Assembly: GCA_947259115.1 (NCBI GenBank)
Contig: CAMYKS010000034.1
Location: forward strand, 30,726-94,725
Origin: an uncultured Desulfobulbaceae bacterium
GTDB taxonomy: Bacteria > Desulfobacterota > Desulfobulbia > Desulfobulbales > BM004
Reading direction: 5' to 3'
DNA length: 64,000 nucleotides
Shown here: one piece after another, positions 16,521 through 26,116 of the stretch
Numbering within the stretch: the first letter of the stretch is position 1
Layout: each line of letters begins with the position of its first letter
Position numbers and translations under genes: made by a program
The notes under the pieces: generated by a model
Told to the model about the DNA's origin: nothing
What the model saw: the letters and a program-made list of their open reading frames with translations, nothing else
The model's database searches: none

Positions 16521-18713
16521 ATGTTTGACAAATTATATCAAAAAATAATTTTCCTCAGTCCCTGGCACCTCATCTGGATAGCGATTCTGTTTTCGGAGCT
16601 TTTTACACTTATTTTAAATTTTACAGTTACTCCTTTAATTCTTGGACACATCTCTACTGATGTTATAATTATCGGGGCTGTAGATTCCTTCATAGTTTCA
16701 TTAATCGTAGGTTTCATCATGATATATTTTCTCCACAAAATACGGCATGACAGAATTATCAATGAGGAACTCAGGCTGGAAGTGGAAACCAGGAAGAAAG
16801 TTGAAGAGGATCTGCGAAAAGCTAAAACAGATTGGGAGGACACCTTCAATACAATTAATGATGCCATAACCATCCATGATAATGACTTTAATATCATTCT
16901 TTCCAATAAGGCGGCAGAGGACCTGCTGGGGCATTCCATGGAGGAAATTCTGTCGCAGAAATGCTATGAGTCCTATCACGGTACGGAGTGTCCACCTGAC
17001 GGCTGCCCAAGCTGCCGTGCACTCCAAAGCGGCGAGGCCTCAAACACCGAGGTGTATGAACCCAGTCTGGGTAAATTCATTGAAATCAAGGCAATGCCCC
17101 GCTTTGATGAAAATGCAAACCCAATCGGCATTGTCCATGTGGTGCGTGATATTTCCAGCCGCAAGAACGCCGAAGAAAGCCTGATCAAGGCAAATAACAG
17201 AACCCGTGAGATCCTTGAGAAATCACCCTATGGAATTTATGTGGTCAACAGTAAAGGTACCATTGAATACATAAACCAGGCAATGGAGGTCATCAGCGGC
17301 GTCAGTTATGAACAATTCGTTCACAAGATAAATGTATTTACGCTGCCGAGCTACCAGGAAATCGGCCTGTCAGTGAAAATTATGAAAGCCGTTGGCGGAG
17401 AGTCTTTTTTTCTCGGTCCCGTCAAGTATACCTCCTACATCAGTAGAAAATATACAATTAGAAATTTCACCGGTATTCCCATTGAAGAAGATGGTGAGAA
17501 AAAGGCATTGGTTTTTGTCGATGACGTAACGGACCGGGAAAATGCCAAGGAAGTGCAGCAAAAGTTGAGGGAGCAATTAATCCAGGCTCAGAAAATGGAA
17601 TCAATCGGTCGGCTGGCAGGCGGCGTGGCCCATGATTTTAACAATATCCTGTCAGTCATAATAGGCTACAGCGATTTGATCATGCACAAGCTGCCCAAAA
17701 ATAGTGAAGAGTGGGAAGAGCTGCAGATAATCAATGAGTCCGGAAAGAAGGCGGCAGGTCTTACCCGGCAGCTTCTGGCATTCAGCCGGAAACAGGTTCT
17801 TGAGATGAAGGTGGCGAACCTGAATGCCATAGTGCAGGATATGAGTAAACTGCTGAGCCGCATGATCGGTGAAGATGTTGCCCTTGTTTTCAATATCAGT
17901 AATCGTACCAGGAATGTCCTGGCTGACCCGAGCCAGATCGAACAGATTTTGATGAATCTTGCTGTTAATTCCAGGGATGCCATGCAAGAGGGCGGAACCT
18001 TCACTATTGGGGTTTCCGATGTGGAACTGGACGAAGAATTTGTGCAAGCGCATCAGGGGGCAATGCCAGGTTCGTTTGTCAAGCTCAGCACCACTGATAC
18101 AGGCATGGGAGTGTTGCCCGAGGAGCAGGAGAGAATTTTTGAGCCGTTCTATACCACCAAGGAGATCGGCAAGGGGACCGGCCTGGGGTTGGCAACCGTG
18201 TACGGGATTGTTAAGCAGCATAACGGATTCATTTACATAAGCAGCCAGATAAACAAAGGTACAACCTTTGATATTTACCTGCCGATTGTGATGTCCCCTC
18301 AAATAACTGAAGCCGAGGAAAGTGCTTTCAACGTCCTAAAAAGGTCGGAAACTATACTGGTGGCAGAGGATGAACCTTCAATCCGCCTACTGATATCTTC
18401 AATTCTAAAACCCCTGGGATTTCATATTCTTGAGGCCGGAAACGGTGCTGAAGCTCTGGAGATAAGCGAGGGACACGAGGGACAAATTGACGTGCTTTTA
18501 ACCGATGTGGTAATGCCGCTAATGAATGGCCATGAACTGGCTGAAAAACTAACGCAAAACAGGCCCGCAACAAAAGTGATATATATGTCAGGTTACACCG
18601 ATGATGTCATTGCAAAACATGGTGTTCTGGAGCCGGGAATAGCTTTTATCCAGAAGCCGATAACCACAAGGAATATAGTTGAAAAACTCCAGGAATGCTT
18701 AGAAACTATCTAG
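16521..18713 (+). CDS. Membrane hybrid sensor histidine kinase (2 TM, PAS-PAS, HisKA, HATPase, REC)
   Basis: The 730-residue kinase has two membrane helices (about 15-38 and 48-72), a short coiled coil, a first PAS domain (about 95-215) with a cysteine cluster C-x(8)-C-x(4)-C-x(2)-C near residues 148-165, and a second PAS domain (about 225-345). The dimerisation domain has G-G-V-A-H-D-F-N-N-I-L, whose His is the phosphorylation site. The ATPase domain has N-L-A-V-N-S-R-D-A-M and G-T-G-L-G-L-A. A C-terminal receiver has L-T-D-V-V-M-P. Cys clusters in PAS domains can bind metal or an Fe-S centre, so redox sensing is possible but unproven. Confidence 0.88.
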   Translation: MFDKLYQKIIFLSPWHLIWIAILFSELFTLILNFTVTPLILGHISTDVIIIGAVDSFIVSLIVGFIMIYFLHKIRHDRIINEELRLEVETRKKVEEDLRKAKTDWEDTFNTINDAITIHDNDFNIILSNKAAEDLLGHSMEEILSQKCYESYHGTECPPDGCPSCRALQSGEASNTEVYEPSLGKFIEIKAMPRFDENANPIGIVHVVRDISSRKNAEESLIKANNRTREILEKSPYGIYVVNSKGTIEYINQAMEVISGVSYEQFVHKINVFTLPSYQEIGLSVKIMKAVGGESFFLGPVKYTSYISRKYTIRNFTGIPIEEDGEKKALVFVDDVTDRENAKEVQQKLREQLIQAQKMESIGRLAGGVAHDFNNILSVIIGYSDLIMHKLPKNSEEWEELQIINESGKKAAGLTRQLLAFSRKQVLEMKVANLNAIVQDMSKLLSRMIGEDVALVFNISNRTRNVLADPSQIEQILMNLAVNSRDAMQEGGTFTIGVSDVELDEEFVQAHQGAMPGSFVKLSTTDTGMGVLPEEQERIFEPFYTTKEIGKGTGLGLATVYGIVKQHNGFIYISSQINKGTTFDIYLPIVMSPQITEAEESAFNVLKRSETILVAEDEPSIRLLISSILKPLGFHILEAGNGAEALEISEGHEGQIDVLLTDVVMPLMNGHELAEKLTQNRPATKVIYMSGYTDDVIAKHGVLEPGIAFIQKPITTRNIVEKLQECLETI

Positions 18714-19080
18714 CCCGGGGTCACTTTATTTCTGGAACTTCTTGCTTCCCCACACCTCTCGTATAATCCTCAACTGCAACACAAATTCCTTTCTGCGGCC
18801 CGTGATTCGGAGCCGGATAAAATTGTTATTTCCCCTTGACTCACCAATAATAACGGAGTTATAGTTTCGACATTTTGTAAATGAATGGGCATTCATTTGA
18901 GATGTGTTTTGTGGTGCATGGGCGCACTGTAACGTTTTGACTTGTAAAAGAATCAATGATTCTAGGCGCGGGCGTTGTGCTTTTATAATGTCCGGTTTAA
19001 TGGCTTTTGCACTGCCAGCCGGGCATGGTGCATATGGCATGATGTATTGAACAAAAAAAATAATAAAGTGGAGGGAATTT
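18714..19080. other. Intergenic gap upstream of carbonic anhydrase
   Basis: No gene is recognised. The right end holds the leader of the carbonic anhydrase gene with the ribosome binding site GGAGGG just before 19081. A minus-strand frame spans the gap but overlaps that gene and has no recognised domain. Confidence 0.4.
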
Positions 19081-19860
19081 ATGAAGTCAATAACAGTAGC
19101 TTTGTTGGCGAGCATAGCATTGGTTGGAAACGTGTACGCCAGTGAAAAGAAGCATGATGTCGCCAAGGAGGAAAACAAATGTATTGGAGCAGGCCCACAG
19201 TCGCCGCGTGATATTGATAATTTGGCTGGCAGCAATCCCATTATATTTGAGAAGGCTCCTGCATTTGCAGATATGAATCTGTGTAACGTTCATTTTCATC
19301 GAAACGCGGAGCACAAAGCAGCGGCGTACTCGACATATGTGGAAGACGGCGATGCTTCGGGTTGGGCCTGCCAGGAACCTGCTGCCAATCGTCTTGAAAT
19401 GAAACACGCCGAGTATAAAGGATGCGAGGGCATAGCTCCTGGGGACACCATTGAGGTTCATTGGGTGCACACAACCTGTGATACTGAGACCGATGGTGTT
19501 ACACCCATGGGAGGAGGTCTAAGTGCCTGCCTTACAACCTCATGCTCAAATCCCCAATTACGGGTTGCGGCCCAGGTTTTTGTTCTGCAAAAAAATGGTA
19601 AATTGAAATTTTCCGATTCCGGCCCGACCAGCCCCCACGACCCAACTGTTGTGTATACGGGCGCCACGACCGGAACCAGCTATAGCAATACTCACTGCTC
19701 TCCGTTCCAGGTGACCTGGGACGTGAAAAGTACCTGTGATACCCTTGATATTGATGACTTCAGCAAGTGGTGCAGCAATAATAAATATAATGATAACCAT
19801 GCCCATGGAGTTAGGGTACTTGTGACACCAGAGGCCTTGCTCAGTAAAATACCAAAGTAA
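19081..19860 (+). CDS. Secreted delta-class carbonic anhydrase
   Basis: The enzyme interconverts CO2 and bicarbonate. The 259-residue product has a signal peptide (1-20, cut at VYA-S). The mature protein carries the hallmarks I know from bacterial delta-class enzymes: C-I-G-A-G-P-Q-S-P-R-D-I-D near its start, M-N-L-C-N-V-H-F-H-R-N-A-E-H-K with the H-x-H zinc ligands, E-V-H-W-V-H-T-T-C-D with a third zinc His, and C-S-P-F-Q-V-T-W-D-V near the end, together with eight or more cysteines likely forming disulfides. It stands alone with its own terminator-like hairpin and probably supplies bicarbonate or CO2 balance in the periplasm. Confidence 0.85.
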   Translation: MKSITVALLASIALVGNVYASEKKHDVAKEENKCIGAGPQSPRDIDNLAGSNPIIFEKAPAFADMNLCNVHFHRNAEHKAAAYSTYVEDGDASGWACQEPAANRLEMKHAEYKGCEGIAPGDTIEVHWVHTTCDTETDGVTPMGGGLSACLTTSCSNPQLRVAAQVFVLQKNGKLKFSDSGPTSPHDPTVVYTGATTGTSYSNTHCSPFQVTWDVKSTCDTLDIDDFSKWCSNNKYNDNHAHGVRVLVTPEALLSKIPK

Positions 19861-19882
19861 AGAGTGCAAAGGTTCTAATTAC

Positions 19883-19912
19883 GGCCGGGGGTGTCTGCCC
19901 TCACCTCCGGCC
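19883..19912 (+). terminator. Hairpin after the carbonic anhydrase gene
   Basis: An 11-bp stem (GGCCGGGGGTG with CACCTCCGGCC, one G-T pair) encloses an 8-base loop, 22 bp after the stop codon. The T tract after it is weak, so termination efficiency is uncertain. Confidence 0.55.
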
Positions 19913-20062
19913 AGTTTGGGTATTACTCCTACTCCTTTCCATATAGTCATAATGATAATGATACCTTAGTTGTGCAGTCCTTGCTGTTTTAAGAGCAAGG
20001 CTTCCCAGCCATCAGCAGACAATTCATGCAGAAGGCGTCAGCCATTCTTTTAAACAACTCCG

Positions 20063-20326
20063 CTAACCCGCATTTTTCACGAGTCGATACGCCGGATAGA
20101 CAAAGTGTAAGTCGTTTGAGCTATACTTTAGTATGCGAAACGCCTTACACTGCAGCCTATACGGATGTATCGGCTTGCCCGAAGGGTGAACAGTTTTGAA
20201 AAAAATCTATTCAGTCACTTGGTACAAACTGTAACCGAACAAATACACTAGAAATATAAAATTTAAATCACAAAAACAGATAGTTAAACTTATTTTTCAA
20301 AACTGTTCATGAAATATTCGGGCTAA
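20063..20326 (-). repeat. Dispersed MITE-like element, copy A
   Basis: This 264 bp segment is repeated in opposite orientation at 56226-56523 with roughly 90% identity by eye. Its ends are imperfect inverted repeats of the type CTAACCCGCATTTTTCACGA and, at the other end read inwards, TTAGCCCGAATATTTCATGA. A subterminal pair, TGAACAGTTTTGA and TCAAAACTGTTCA, can fold into a second stem. It encodes no protein. I define the minus strand as forward so that the end with TTTCATGAACAG is the left end. Confidence 0.75.
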
Positions 20327-20545
20327 TCCTTTCTTCTTACGCCAGGAGGATTCAGAGATTTTAGCATCTGTGACAACTACATTTTTCAATAAATCAAAGC
20401 GTAATAGGAAAGTGACATACAGGCAATAAAACCTGGCAGAATTTTTCATGAAATATGCAGACCAATCCTGCAAGCAGAGCCTAACTGACAAGACTCCTTG
20501 CTTTGATGCTGATTGCAAGTTTCATGGCATACGGATTGATACAGG

Positions 20546-21886
20546 TTAGCTGCGGAAGAGTTTTCTGACCGTTGAAAGGATATAGCGGGTAAGGCTTTTT
20601 CTGCGTAAAAGGAAATCTGCCTGGGCATCGGTGACTTCCTTGCCGGTCTGATCCCGGAAGGAGGAAGACTTCATGATGGCAAATATTTGCGACGGATAGA
20701 CGCTTCTATGCCCGGTCATAAGGAAGCTGGTGACACAGGCCACTGCTGCATAGGGTGCTATCTGTGCCCCAAAAAGTTCCACGGCCAGGATTGATGCGGC
20801 AATGGGTGTATTGGCTGCTCCTGCCAGAAGCGCCACCATGCCGATTGCAGCGAAAGTCGCAGGGTCAACTCCAAGTATCGCGGCCAGCAGGCTGCCAAAT
20901 GTGGCGCCGATAAAAAAGATAGGGGTGACCATGCCGCCGCTGCCGCCAAAAGTGAGGGTAATGCAGGTAAAGATAATTTTTGCTGCAAAGGCGTACCACA
21001 CCACTTTGGCACCTGCAAGTGTTGCCTCAATGGTATCAAGTCCAAGCCCCAGGTAGTCGGTGGAAAGAATAAGGGTTAAAAGGATGAGGACTGTACCGCC
21101 AAGAAGTCCCTTCAGCGGTGTCCACCAGGGGATTTTTACAGATAGACGCTGGAACAGATTCAATGTTTCGATGAGAAGCAGAGAGCAGATACCAAAAAAA
21201 ATTCCGGCCAGAAGAACTTTAATGAAAAAAAGTTCAGTAAATGCAGGCACAAAATCTATCTGGTGATAAAAGTAGGAAACCCCCAGGGCTGAGGAAACCT
21301 GATATCCCATAACCCCGGCAATAAAAGTCGGGAGCAGCACATCATACATGATGCCTCCGACGAACAGAACTTCAATGCCGAAAATTGCGCCAGCGATAGG
21401 TGTGCCGAACACAGAGGCAAAGCCGGCACTGATGCCGCAGATTACCAGTTTCTTGCGGTCTGCTTTATCAAAATGCAGCAGGGTGCCGATTGTTGAGGCC
21501 AACCCCCCTCCTATCTGGGCACAGGGCCCCTCCTTGCCGGCCGAACCACCGCAGGCCAGGGTGATAACTGTCGTTATCAACTTTATGGGAACCACAATTG
21601 CCTTGATGTAGCCGTCATGGCGATGTACAGCTTCAATTACCCTTTCGGTTCCATGGCCCTCTGCCTCGGGAGCAAGGTATTTTGTGATAAAGGAACTTGA
21701 GGCCAGGGCCAAGGGCAGAAGGAAGAAATAGTAAGAGTGTTCACCAAGCTGTGTCGTACTCCAGTCCAGGGAGACCAGGAAAATTGAAGTTGAAGCGCCC
21801 ACAACCACTCCAATCAGGCTTGCCACGATAAACCACTTGAAGATGCTGATCAAAAGTATGGATTCTTCTGTAATGGATTTTTTCAT
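20546..21886 (-). CDS. ClC-family chloride channel/transporter
   Basis: A 446-residue membrane protein with about ten to twelve hydrophobic segments. It carries the ClC selectivity motifs: G-S-A-G-K-E-G-P near residue 114 with the external gating glutamate, and G-G-S-G-G-M-V-T-P-I-F near residue 317. The gating glutamate suggests H+/Cl- exchange rather than a passive channel, by analogy with E. coli ClC. No CBS domain is present. A second, longer ClC gene lies upstream on the same strand (22080-24188), separated by about 190 bp. Confidence 0.9.
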   Translation of the reverse strand: MKKSITEESILLISIFKWFIVASLIGVVVGASTSIFLVSLDWSTTQLGEHSYYFFLLPLALASSSFITKYLAPEAEGHGTERVIEAVHRHDGYIKAIVVPIKLITTVITLACGGSAGKEGPCAQIGGGLASTIGTLLHFDKADRKKLVICGISAGFASVFGTPIAGAIFGIEVLFVGGIMYDVLLPTFIAGVMGYQVSSALGVSYFYHQIDFVPAFTELFFIKVLLAGIFFGICSLLLIETLNLFQRLSVKIPWWTPLKGLLGGTVLILLTLILSTDYLGLGLDTIEATLAGAKVVWYAFAAKIIFTCITLTFGGSGGMVTPIFFIGATFGSLLAAILGVDPATFAAIGMVALLAGAANTPIAASILAVELFGAQIAPYAAVACVTSFLMTGHRSVYPSQIFAIMKSSSFRDQTGKEVTDAQADFLLRRKSLTRYILSTVRKLFRS

Positions 21887-22079
21887 TTCCCGGATTGGCT
21901 ATAGATTTTCTTGGCTTTTTCTCCAATGTATTCATAATACCCAAAATGGCTTTTAATTCAATGTCATTTGCGCCAGGTATTTTCTTGATGCATTCAGGTG
22001 TCAGGCGGACATGCGGGTTTTGCAGGATGTGGTAGTGGAGTAAGGTGCCATTGGCATGGGTGAAGTATATTTAGGAGCC

Positions 22080-24188
22080 CTATGGATTTGTAGTATCGTG
22101 GCAGATAAAGAATTTCCTGACTGCTTCTATATGGTTGGATAGGCAAAGCACGGTTATTACATCTCCGGGAAGTATTTTGGTATTGCCGCCCGGCACGAGA
22201 ACCGCTCCATAGCGCAGGATCGAGACAACATTTGTATTCTGGGGAAGTTGGATATCTGCCAGCCGTTGACCGGTGCCGGCACAATTAGCTTCCACTTTGA
22301 TTTCAATGAAATCGAGCCCTGTTACCTTGCGCAGGGCCGAACGGTCGTGGGCCAGCTGGTCTTTCTGTTTACGCATCAAACCCACATTATAGGCCCGCAC
22401 AATATCACTGCGGCTGATGAGGCCGACAAATTGTTTCGGATTGTTTCTTGCCACCACCGGCAGTCTGGCAAGGTCACGGGGTGCCATCTTCCTGATGGCT
22501 GCCCAAATGGGTTCATCCGGGAAAACCGTAACAGGATCAGGTGTTGCCACATCCCAGACTTTGAGGTCCCGCAGGTTGACATCCTTCCTGTCGAGCGTCC
22601 GTTCCATATTTTGTATTGTCCGTTCCATATCCTGCATGGTGACCATGCCGTAGAGTTCATAATCTTTGCTTATGACTGGAAAACCGCCCAGATGGGTTTC
22701 CTGGAAGGCTCCGAAAAGGTCGGCGACACTCTGTTCACTCTGCATTGTGATCGGTACTTTGTTCATTACCTCTTCAACCTGGACCGTCTGCATGATGTCC
22801 ATGTCCCGTCCCTGTACAAAACGTATACCACGCTTGTTAAGCTTCAGTGTATATATGGAGTCGGAATGCAGCCATTGGGCAAATGTGGAAGCTACCATGC
22901 CTGCTGCCATGAGTGGCAGGATAAGCCGGTAGTCATTACTCATTTCAAAGACAATGAGCATGGAGGTCAGTGGTGCCCTGGCCGCTGCAGAGAAAACCGC
23001 TGCCATGCCCACCAGGGCATAGGCGCCGATTTCGATGGTAAGGTTTGGAAAAAGATACATGGCCAGGTAGCCAAAGGAACCGCCCAGCATGGCCCCGGTA
23101 AAAAGGGAAGGTGCAAAAACACCCCCGGAGTTGCCGGAGCCGAGAGTGAATGAGGTTGCCAGGGGTTTAAGAAAAATGAGCATCAGCAACAACAGGAAAG
23201 GAGCGCGTCCCTGCAGTACCTGTTCCAGAAACAGAAAACCCGAGCCGAAAATGTGCGGATAATTTTCAATAATCGGCAGGCCCAATGTCATGTCTGTGGG
23301 AGAGATGTGGACGGCACTTCCCATATATGGATAAGCAAAGGCCAGTATGCCCAGGAGTAGTGAACCAAAAGCAGGTTTCAGCCATAGCGGTATATTAAGT
23401 TTATCAAACACGTCTTCAGCAAAGTAGAGCATACGTATGAAGAGAATACCTACAAGTGCAGCCAGAAGTCCCAGGATTACATAGAGCAGAATCTCCCAGG
23501 AAGAGTGCATGACATAGGCAGGCACCTCAAAGGCAGGGCGGGAGCCCAAAAAAATGCGGCTGACAATGCTTGCGGCCACTGCGGAGACTACTACGTTGCC
23601 GAACACCGCCACCTGGAGTTCGCTGAGCAGTACTTCTATGGCGAAAACCACACCGGCAATGGGGGCGTTGAATGTTGCGGCAATACCAGCTGCTGCACCG
23701 CAGGCAACCAGATTTTTTATCCTTTCATCGGACAGGTGCAGCCACTGACCGACAGATGAACCCAGGGCGGAACCGACCTGGACAATTGGCCCTTCCCGTC
23801 CTGCTGACCCGCCGGTTCCTATGCAAAGAGCAGAGGCAATAATTTTTGCCAGGGCCACCCTGGGTCGGATGCGGCCTCCCCGTAATATGAGGGCCTGCAT
23901 GACCTCCGGGACCCCGTGACCCTTGGCCTCCACGGCAAATTTGGAAATAATGGGTCCGACAAGAAGGCCGCCGACAACCGGGATAAGGATCAGCCAAAAG
24001 CGGCCTAAAGCTGGGAAAATATTTTCTGCTCCGGCATAGGCAGTAACCTGGATGAAACCGATGAGGCGAATGAAGAATACGGCAGCAAGACCGGTGGCCA
24101 CCCCGACAACTGCCGCCATGACAAGCAGAACCAGCCCCTCCCGCGGGGCAAGTTGGTCCAGCAGTTTAGCCAGGTATCGCTTGAGCAT
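22080..24188 (-). CDS. ClC-family chloride transporter with CBS pair and TrkA-C-like domain
   Basis: The 702-residue protein has a ClC membrane core (about 15-440) with G-T-G-G-S-A-G-R-E-G-P carrying the gating glutamate and G-S-G-N-S-G-G-V-F-A-P. Two CBS repeats follow (about 465-600), e.g. V-E-E-V-M-N-K-V-P and the block with I-S-R-S-D-I-V. The last ~80 residues (I-E-I-K-V-E onwards, ending in L-P-G-D-V-I-T-V-L) match a TrkA-C/RCK_C module. CBS and RCK_C parts usually bind nucleotides and regulate gating. It is probably cotranscribed with, or duplicated from the same family as, the neighbouring ClC gene. Confidence 0.9.
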   Translation of the reverse strand: MLKRYLAKLLDQLAPREGLVLLVMAAVVGVATGLAAVFFIRLIGFIQVTAYAGAENIFPALGRFWLILIPVVGGLLVGPIISKFAVEAKGHGVPEVMQALILRGGRIRPRVALAKIIASALCIGTGGSAGREGPIVQVGSALGSSVGQWLHLSDERIKNLVACGAAAGIAATFNAPIAGVVFAIEVLLSELQVAVFGNVVVSAVAASIVSRIFLGSRPAFEVPAYVMHSSWEILLYVILGLLAALVGILFIRMLYFAEDVFDKLNIPLWLKPAFGSLLLGILAFAYPYMGSAVHISPTDMTLGLPIIENYPHIFGSGFLFLEQVLQGRAPFLLLLMLIFLKPLATSFTLGSGNSGGVFAPSLFTGAMLGGSFGYLAMYLFPNLTIEIGAYALVGMAAVFSAAARAPLTSMLIVFEMSNDYRLILPLMAAGMVASTFAQWLHSDSIYTLKLNKRGIRFVQGRDMDIMQTVQVEEVMNKVPITMQSEQSVADLFGAFQETHLGGFPVISKDYELYGMVTMQDMERTIQNMERTLDRKDVNLRDLKVWDVATPDPVTVFPDEPIWAAIRKMAPRDLARLPVVARNNPKQFVGLISRSDIVRAYNVGLMRKQKDQLAHDRSALRKVTGLDFIEIKVEANCAGTGQRLADIQLPQNTNVVSILRYGAVLVPGGNTKILPGDVITVLCLSNHIEAVRKFFICHDTTNP

Positions 24189-24440
24189 ATAAATTATTTA
24201 TGACCGACTTGATAAGTTCATAGCGCTGTTGCACAATAAATACTGATATTACAAATACCTACATTAGATAACGGTTGCTGTCAAGGAAGGAGCCATTTCT
24301 GCAGAAGGAAAAGTTCAGTTTGAAACGTTGAAAAGGTGGCATAAGACAAAAGAGGTGATTAAAATTATAATAATGAGCAATTATATTTAGATTGTGCAGA
24401 AATTTGTAGTAGATAAATACATTATGGAGAGGCCCAGACC

Positions 24441-24965
24441 ATGACAAATAAAAACTGTGAGGCAGCCAGCCGTTGGAATAGGCTGTCAACTCTGCTGGCA
24501 GCTATTTTTATGTTTTTTCTTTTAAGTGCATGTAGAACCGGCGATTATGGGACCCTGGAAAGGGATAGAGACCTGGATAATATGTTTCTCAACTATGAGG
24601 TTTTGCCTGACCACCACTACTATGTCACCGGCGGATATGATTGGCCTAATGCTATCCTGGCCATCCACAGGGATTATGAGTTGGATAACCCCGGGGATCT
24701 CTGGGTTGCATTTCCGAACATGAATTCCGGTCAGATGCGAAAATGGATTGATACCATTGCCCCTGAACAGAATTATAGGTTTTCAGGGAAGTATTATGCT
24801 GCTTACATCCTGGATTTGAATGGAAAAAAAGTTGGTGCCTGGTATGCAACCGAGCCCCAGACAACAGTGAAGTTTTTTGAGGGCAATAAGATCCAGGTGT
24901 ATACCCCTGATCTGATTCCGGAAAATCATTTACATAAAGGTTTTAGGTTACGAACCGGGATTTAA
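24441..24965 (+). CDS. Lipoprotein of unknown function
   Basis: The 174-residue product has a signal sequence ending in L-L-S-A-C, a clear lipobox, so it should be lipid-anchored. The mature part has many Tyr, Trp and Asp residues and looks like a compact beta-rich domain (Y-Y-V-T-G-G-Y-D-W-P, then a K-K-V-G-A-W-Y-A-T strand). I do not recognise a family. GGAGAGG precedes the ATG. The next gene on the same strand starts 38 bp downstream, suggesting cotranscription. Confidence 0.7.
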   Translation: MTNKNCEAASRWNRLSTLLAAIFMFFLLSACRTGDYGTLERDRDLDNMFLNYEVLPDHHYYVTGGYDWPNAILAIHRDYELDNPGDLWVAFPNMNSGQMRKWIDTIAPEQNYRFSGKYYAAYILDLNGKKVGAWYATEPQTTVKFFEGNKIQVYTPDLIPENHLHKGFRLRTGI

Positions 24966-25003
24966 CAGGCTGGGATCGAAAGACAGCCCGGAAGTAAAAC
25001 ACC

Positions 25004-26116
25004 ATGTCTGAGAGTTCTCTTTTAAAAACCATTAAGCATAACTGCGATATTTCAGATGCCAGGGATAATGGGATTTACTCCATCTGTACCCTGGTGCTGA
25101 AATTGCGCAATCACTATAAATGGGAACATGGTCTTGAGCCCTGGGAGGAGCCTGACTCTCCCGTGCTTCTTGACTGGATCGCAGCCAAGGAAGAATACTG
25201 GGAGACCATTCATGCTGAACCCTTTTCACCCATTTCCATCAATGGGGAAACGGTTGATCCCTTCCTGCTGCCGATAATCAACAAGCACCTGTCTGTTGAC
25301 AACCAATTGTACGGCGCCGGCTACGGCAGATCAATGAAGGCGGTTTTTTTCATGGCTGAGATCCTGGAAGACCGTCAGGTTGAAGGCTGCCCCACCATGA
25401 TTCTCGGCAAGGAGAGCGCCAGGGAGCTTTCCAGCCCTTTTGCCATGCTGCAGGATGGTGTTATCTATATCAGAAAGGAGCCCATGCGGTTTTTTTTCTG
25501 GGACCAGATTCAGGAGATCAATCCATCCAGCAGGATTGCCATGCAGCAGGCGCTTGCCGAATATGGACTCATGAAAGACGGTTGCTCCCTTGAGCGCAAA
25601 AAATTGATCGCAATTTTTGATCATATTGTTGCAGAGGAATTGGAGATATTTATTTATCATGAAGTGGGGGAGAGCCAGGAAAACCTTCTGGACAGCAATG
25701 TGCTCAAGAAAATCATTGCAGCGTATCCGGCTTCAGCCCTTGAACTGCTGGCCCGGGCAGTCAAGGATATCTTGGCCGATACCCACCCCAAGGGGTTGCT
25801 CAGTCATATTGTGACCAAGGAGAAAACAAGCTCTCTGGGTTTTTACCTCTCCTTTTTGGATGGTATGCGTAAACTCCTTTGTCCGGAACTCAATGAAGCG
25901 GGAAAAGATTTTTGGCATAATGGTGACTGGTCTCTGCTGCAGACGGCCAGGAGGCAATGCCGAGGAAAAAATGAGGCAATTGCACTCAAACTAAAGGGGC
26001 TGAGCCAGAGGCTGGACCAGGGAGAACCTCCTGAAAAACTTCGCATTTGGGCAGAAAAAAATGTGCTGGCCCCACTGGGGTTGCAGGTGCCGGACAGAGA
26101 GGAGGGAGCTACTTGA
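25004..26116 (+). CDS. Conserved cytoplasmic protein of unknown function
   Basis: A 370-residue soluble protein without signal peptide or membrane segments. From memory it resembles proteins of deltaproteobacteria named after a Syntrophobacter locus (Sfum_1244 family), whose function is not known to me. Visible features are a start rich in W and E (L-E-P-W-E-E-P), the stretch Y-G-A-G-Y-G-R-S-M-K-A-V-F-F, and a helical second half. Its last bases overlap by 8 bp the stop of the convergent gene 26109-26549. Confidence 0.65.
   Translation: MSESSLLKTIKHNCDISDARDNGIYSICTLVLKLRNHYKWEHGLEPWEEPDSPVLLDWIAAKEEYWETIHAEPFSPISINGETVDPFLLPIINKHLSVDNQLYGAGYGRSMKAVFFMAEILEDRQVEGCPTMILGKESARELSSPFAMLQDGVIYIRKEPMRFFFWDQIQEINPSSRIAMQQALAEYGLMKDGCSLERKKLIAIFDHIVAEELEIFIYHEVGESQENLLDSNVLKKIIAAYPASALELLARAVKDILADTHPKGLLSHIVTKEKTSSLGFYLSFLDGMRKLLCPELNEAGKDFWHNGDWSLLQTARRQCRGKNEAIALKLKGLSQRLDQGEPPEKLRIWAEKNVLAPLGLQVPDREEGAT

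Larger units (their letters stand above)
19861..20545. other. Intergenic gap holding a hairpin and a dispersed repeat element
   Basis: Besides the hairpin at 19883-19912 and repeat copy A (20063-20326), a degenerate end-like piece with TTTTTCATGAAATAT lies at about 20441-20455. No gene is recognised. Confidence 0.5.

Noticed and set aside
18726..19241. Minus-strand 171-codon frame before the carbonic anhydrase
   Set aside because: It overlaps the signal-peptide region of a well-supported gene and its product has no recognised motif.
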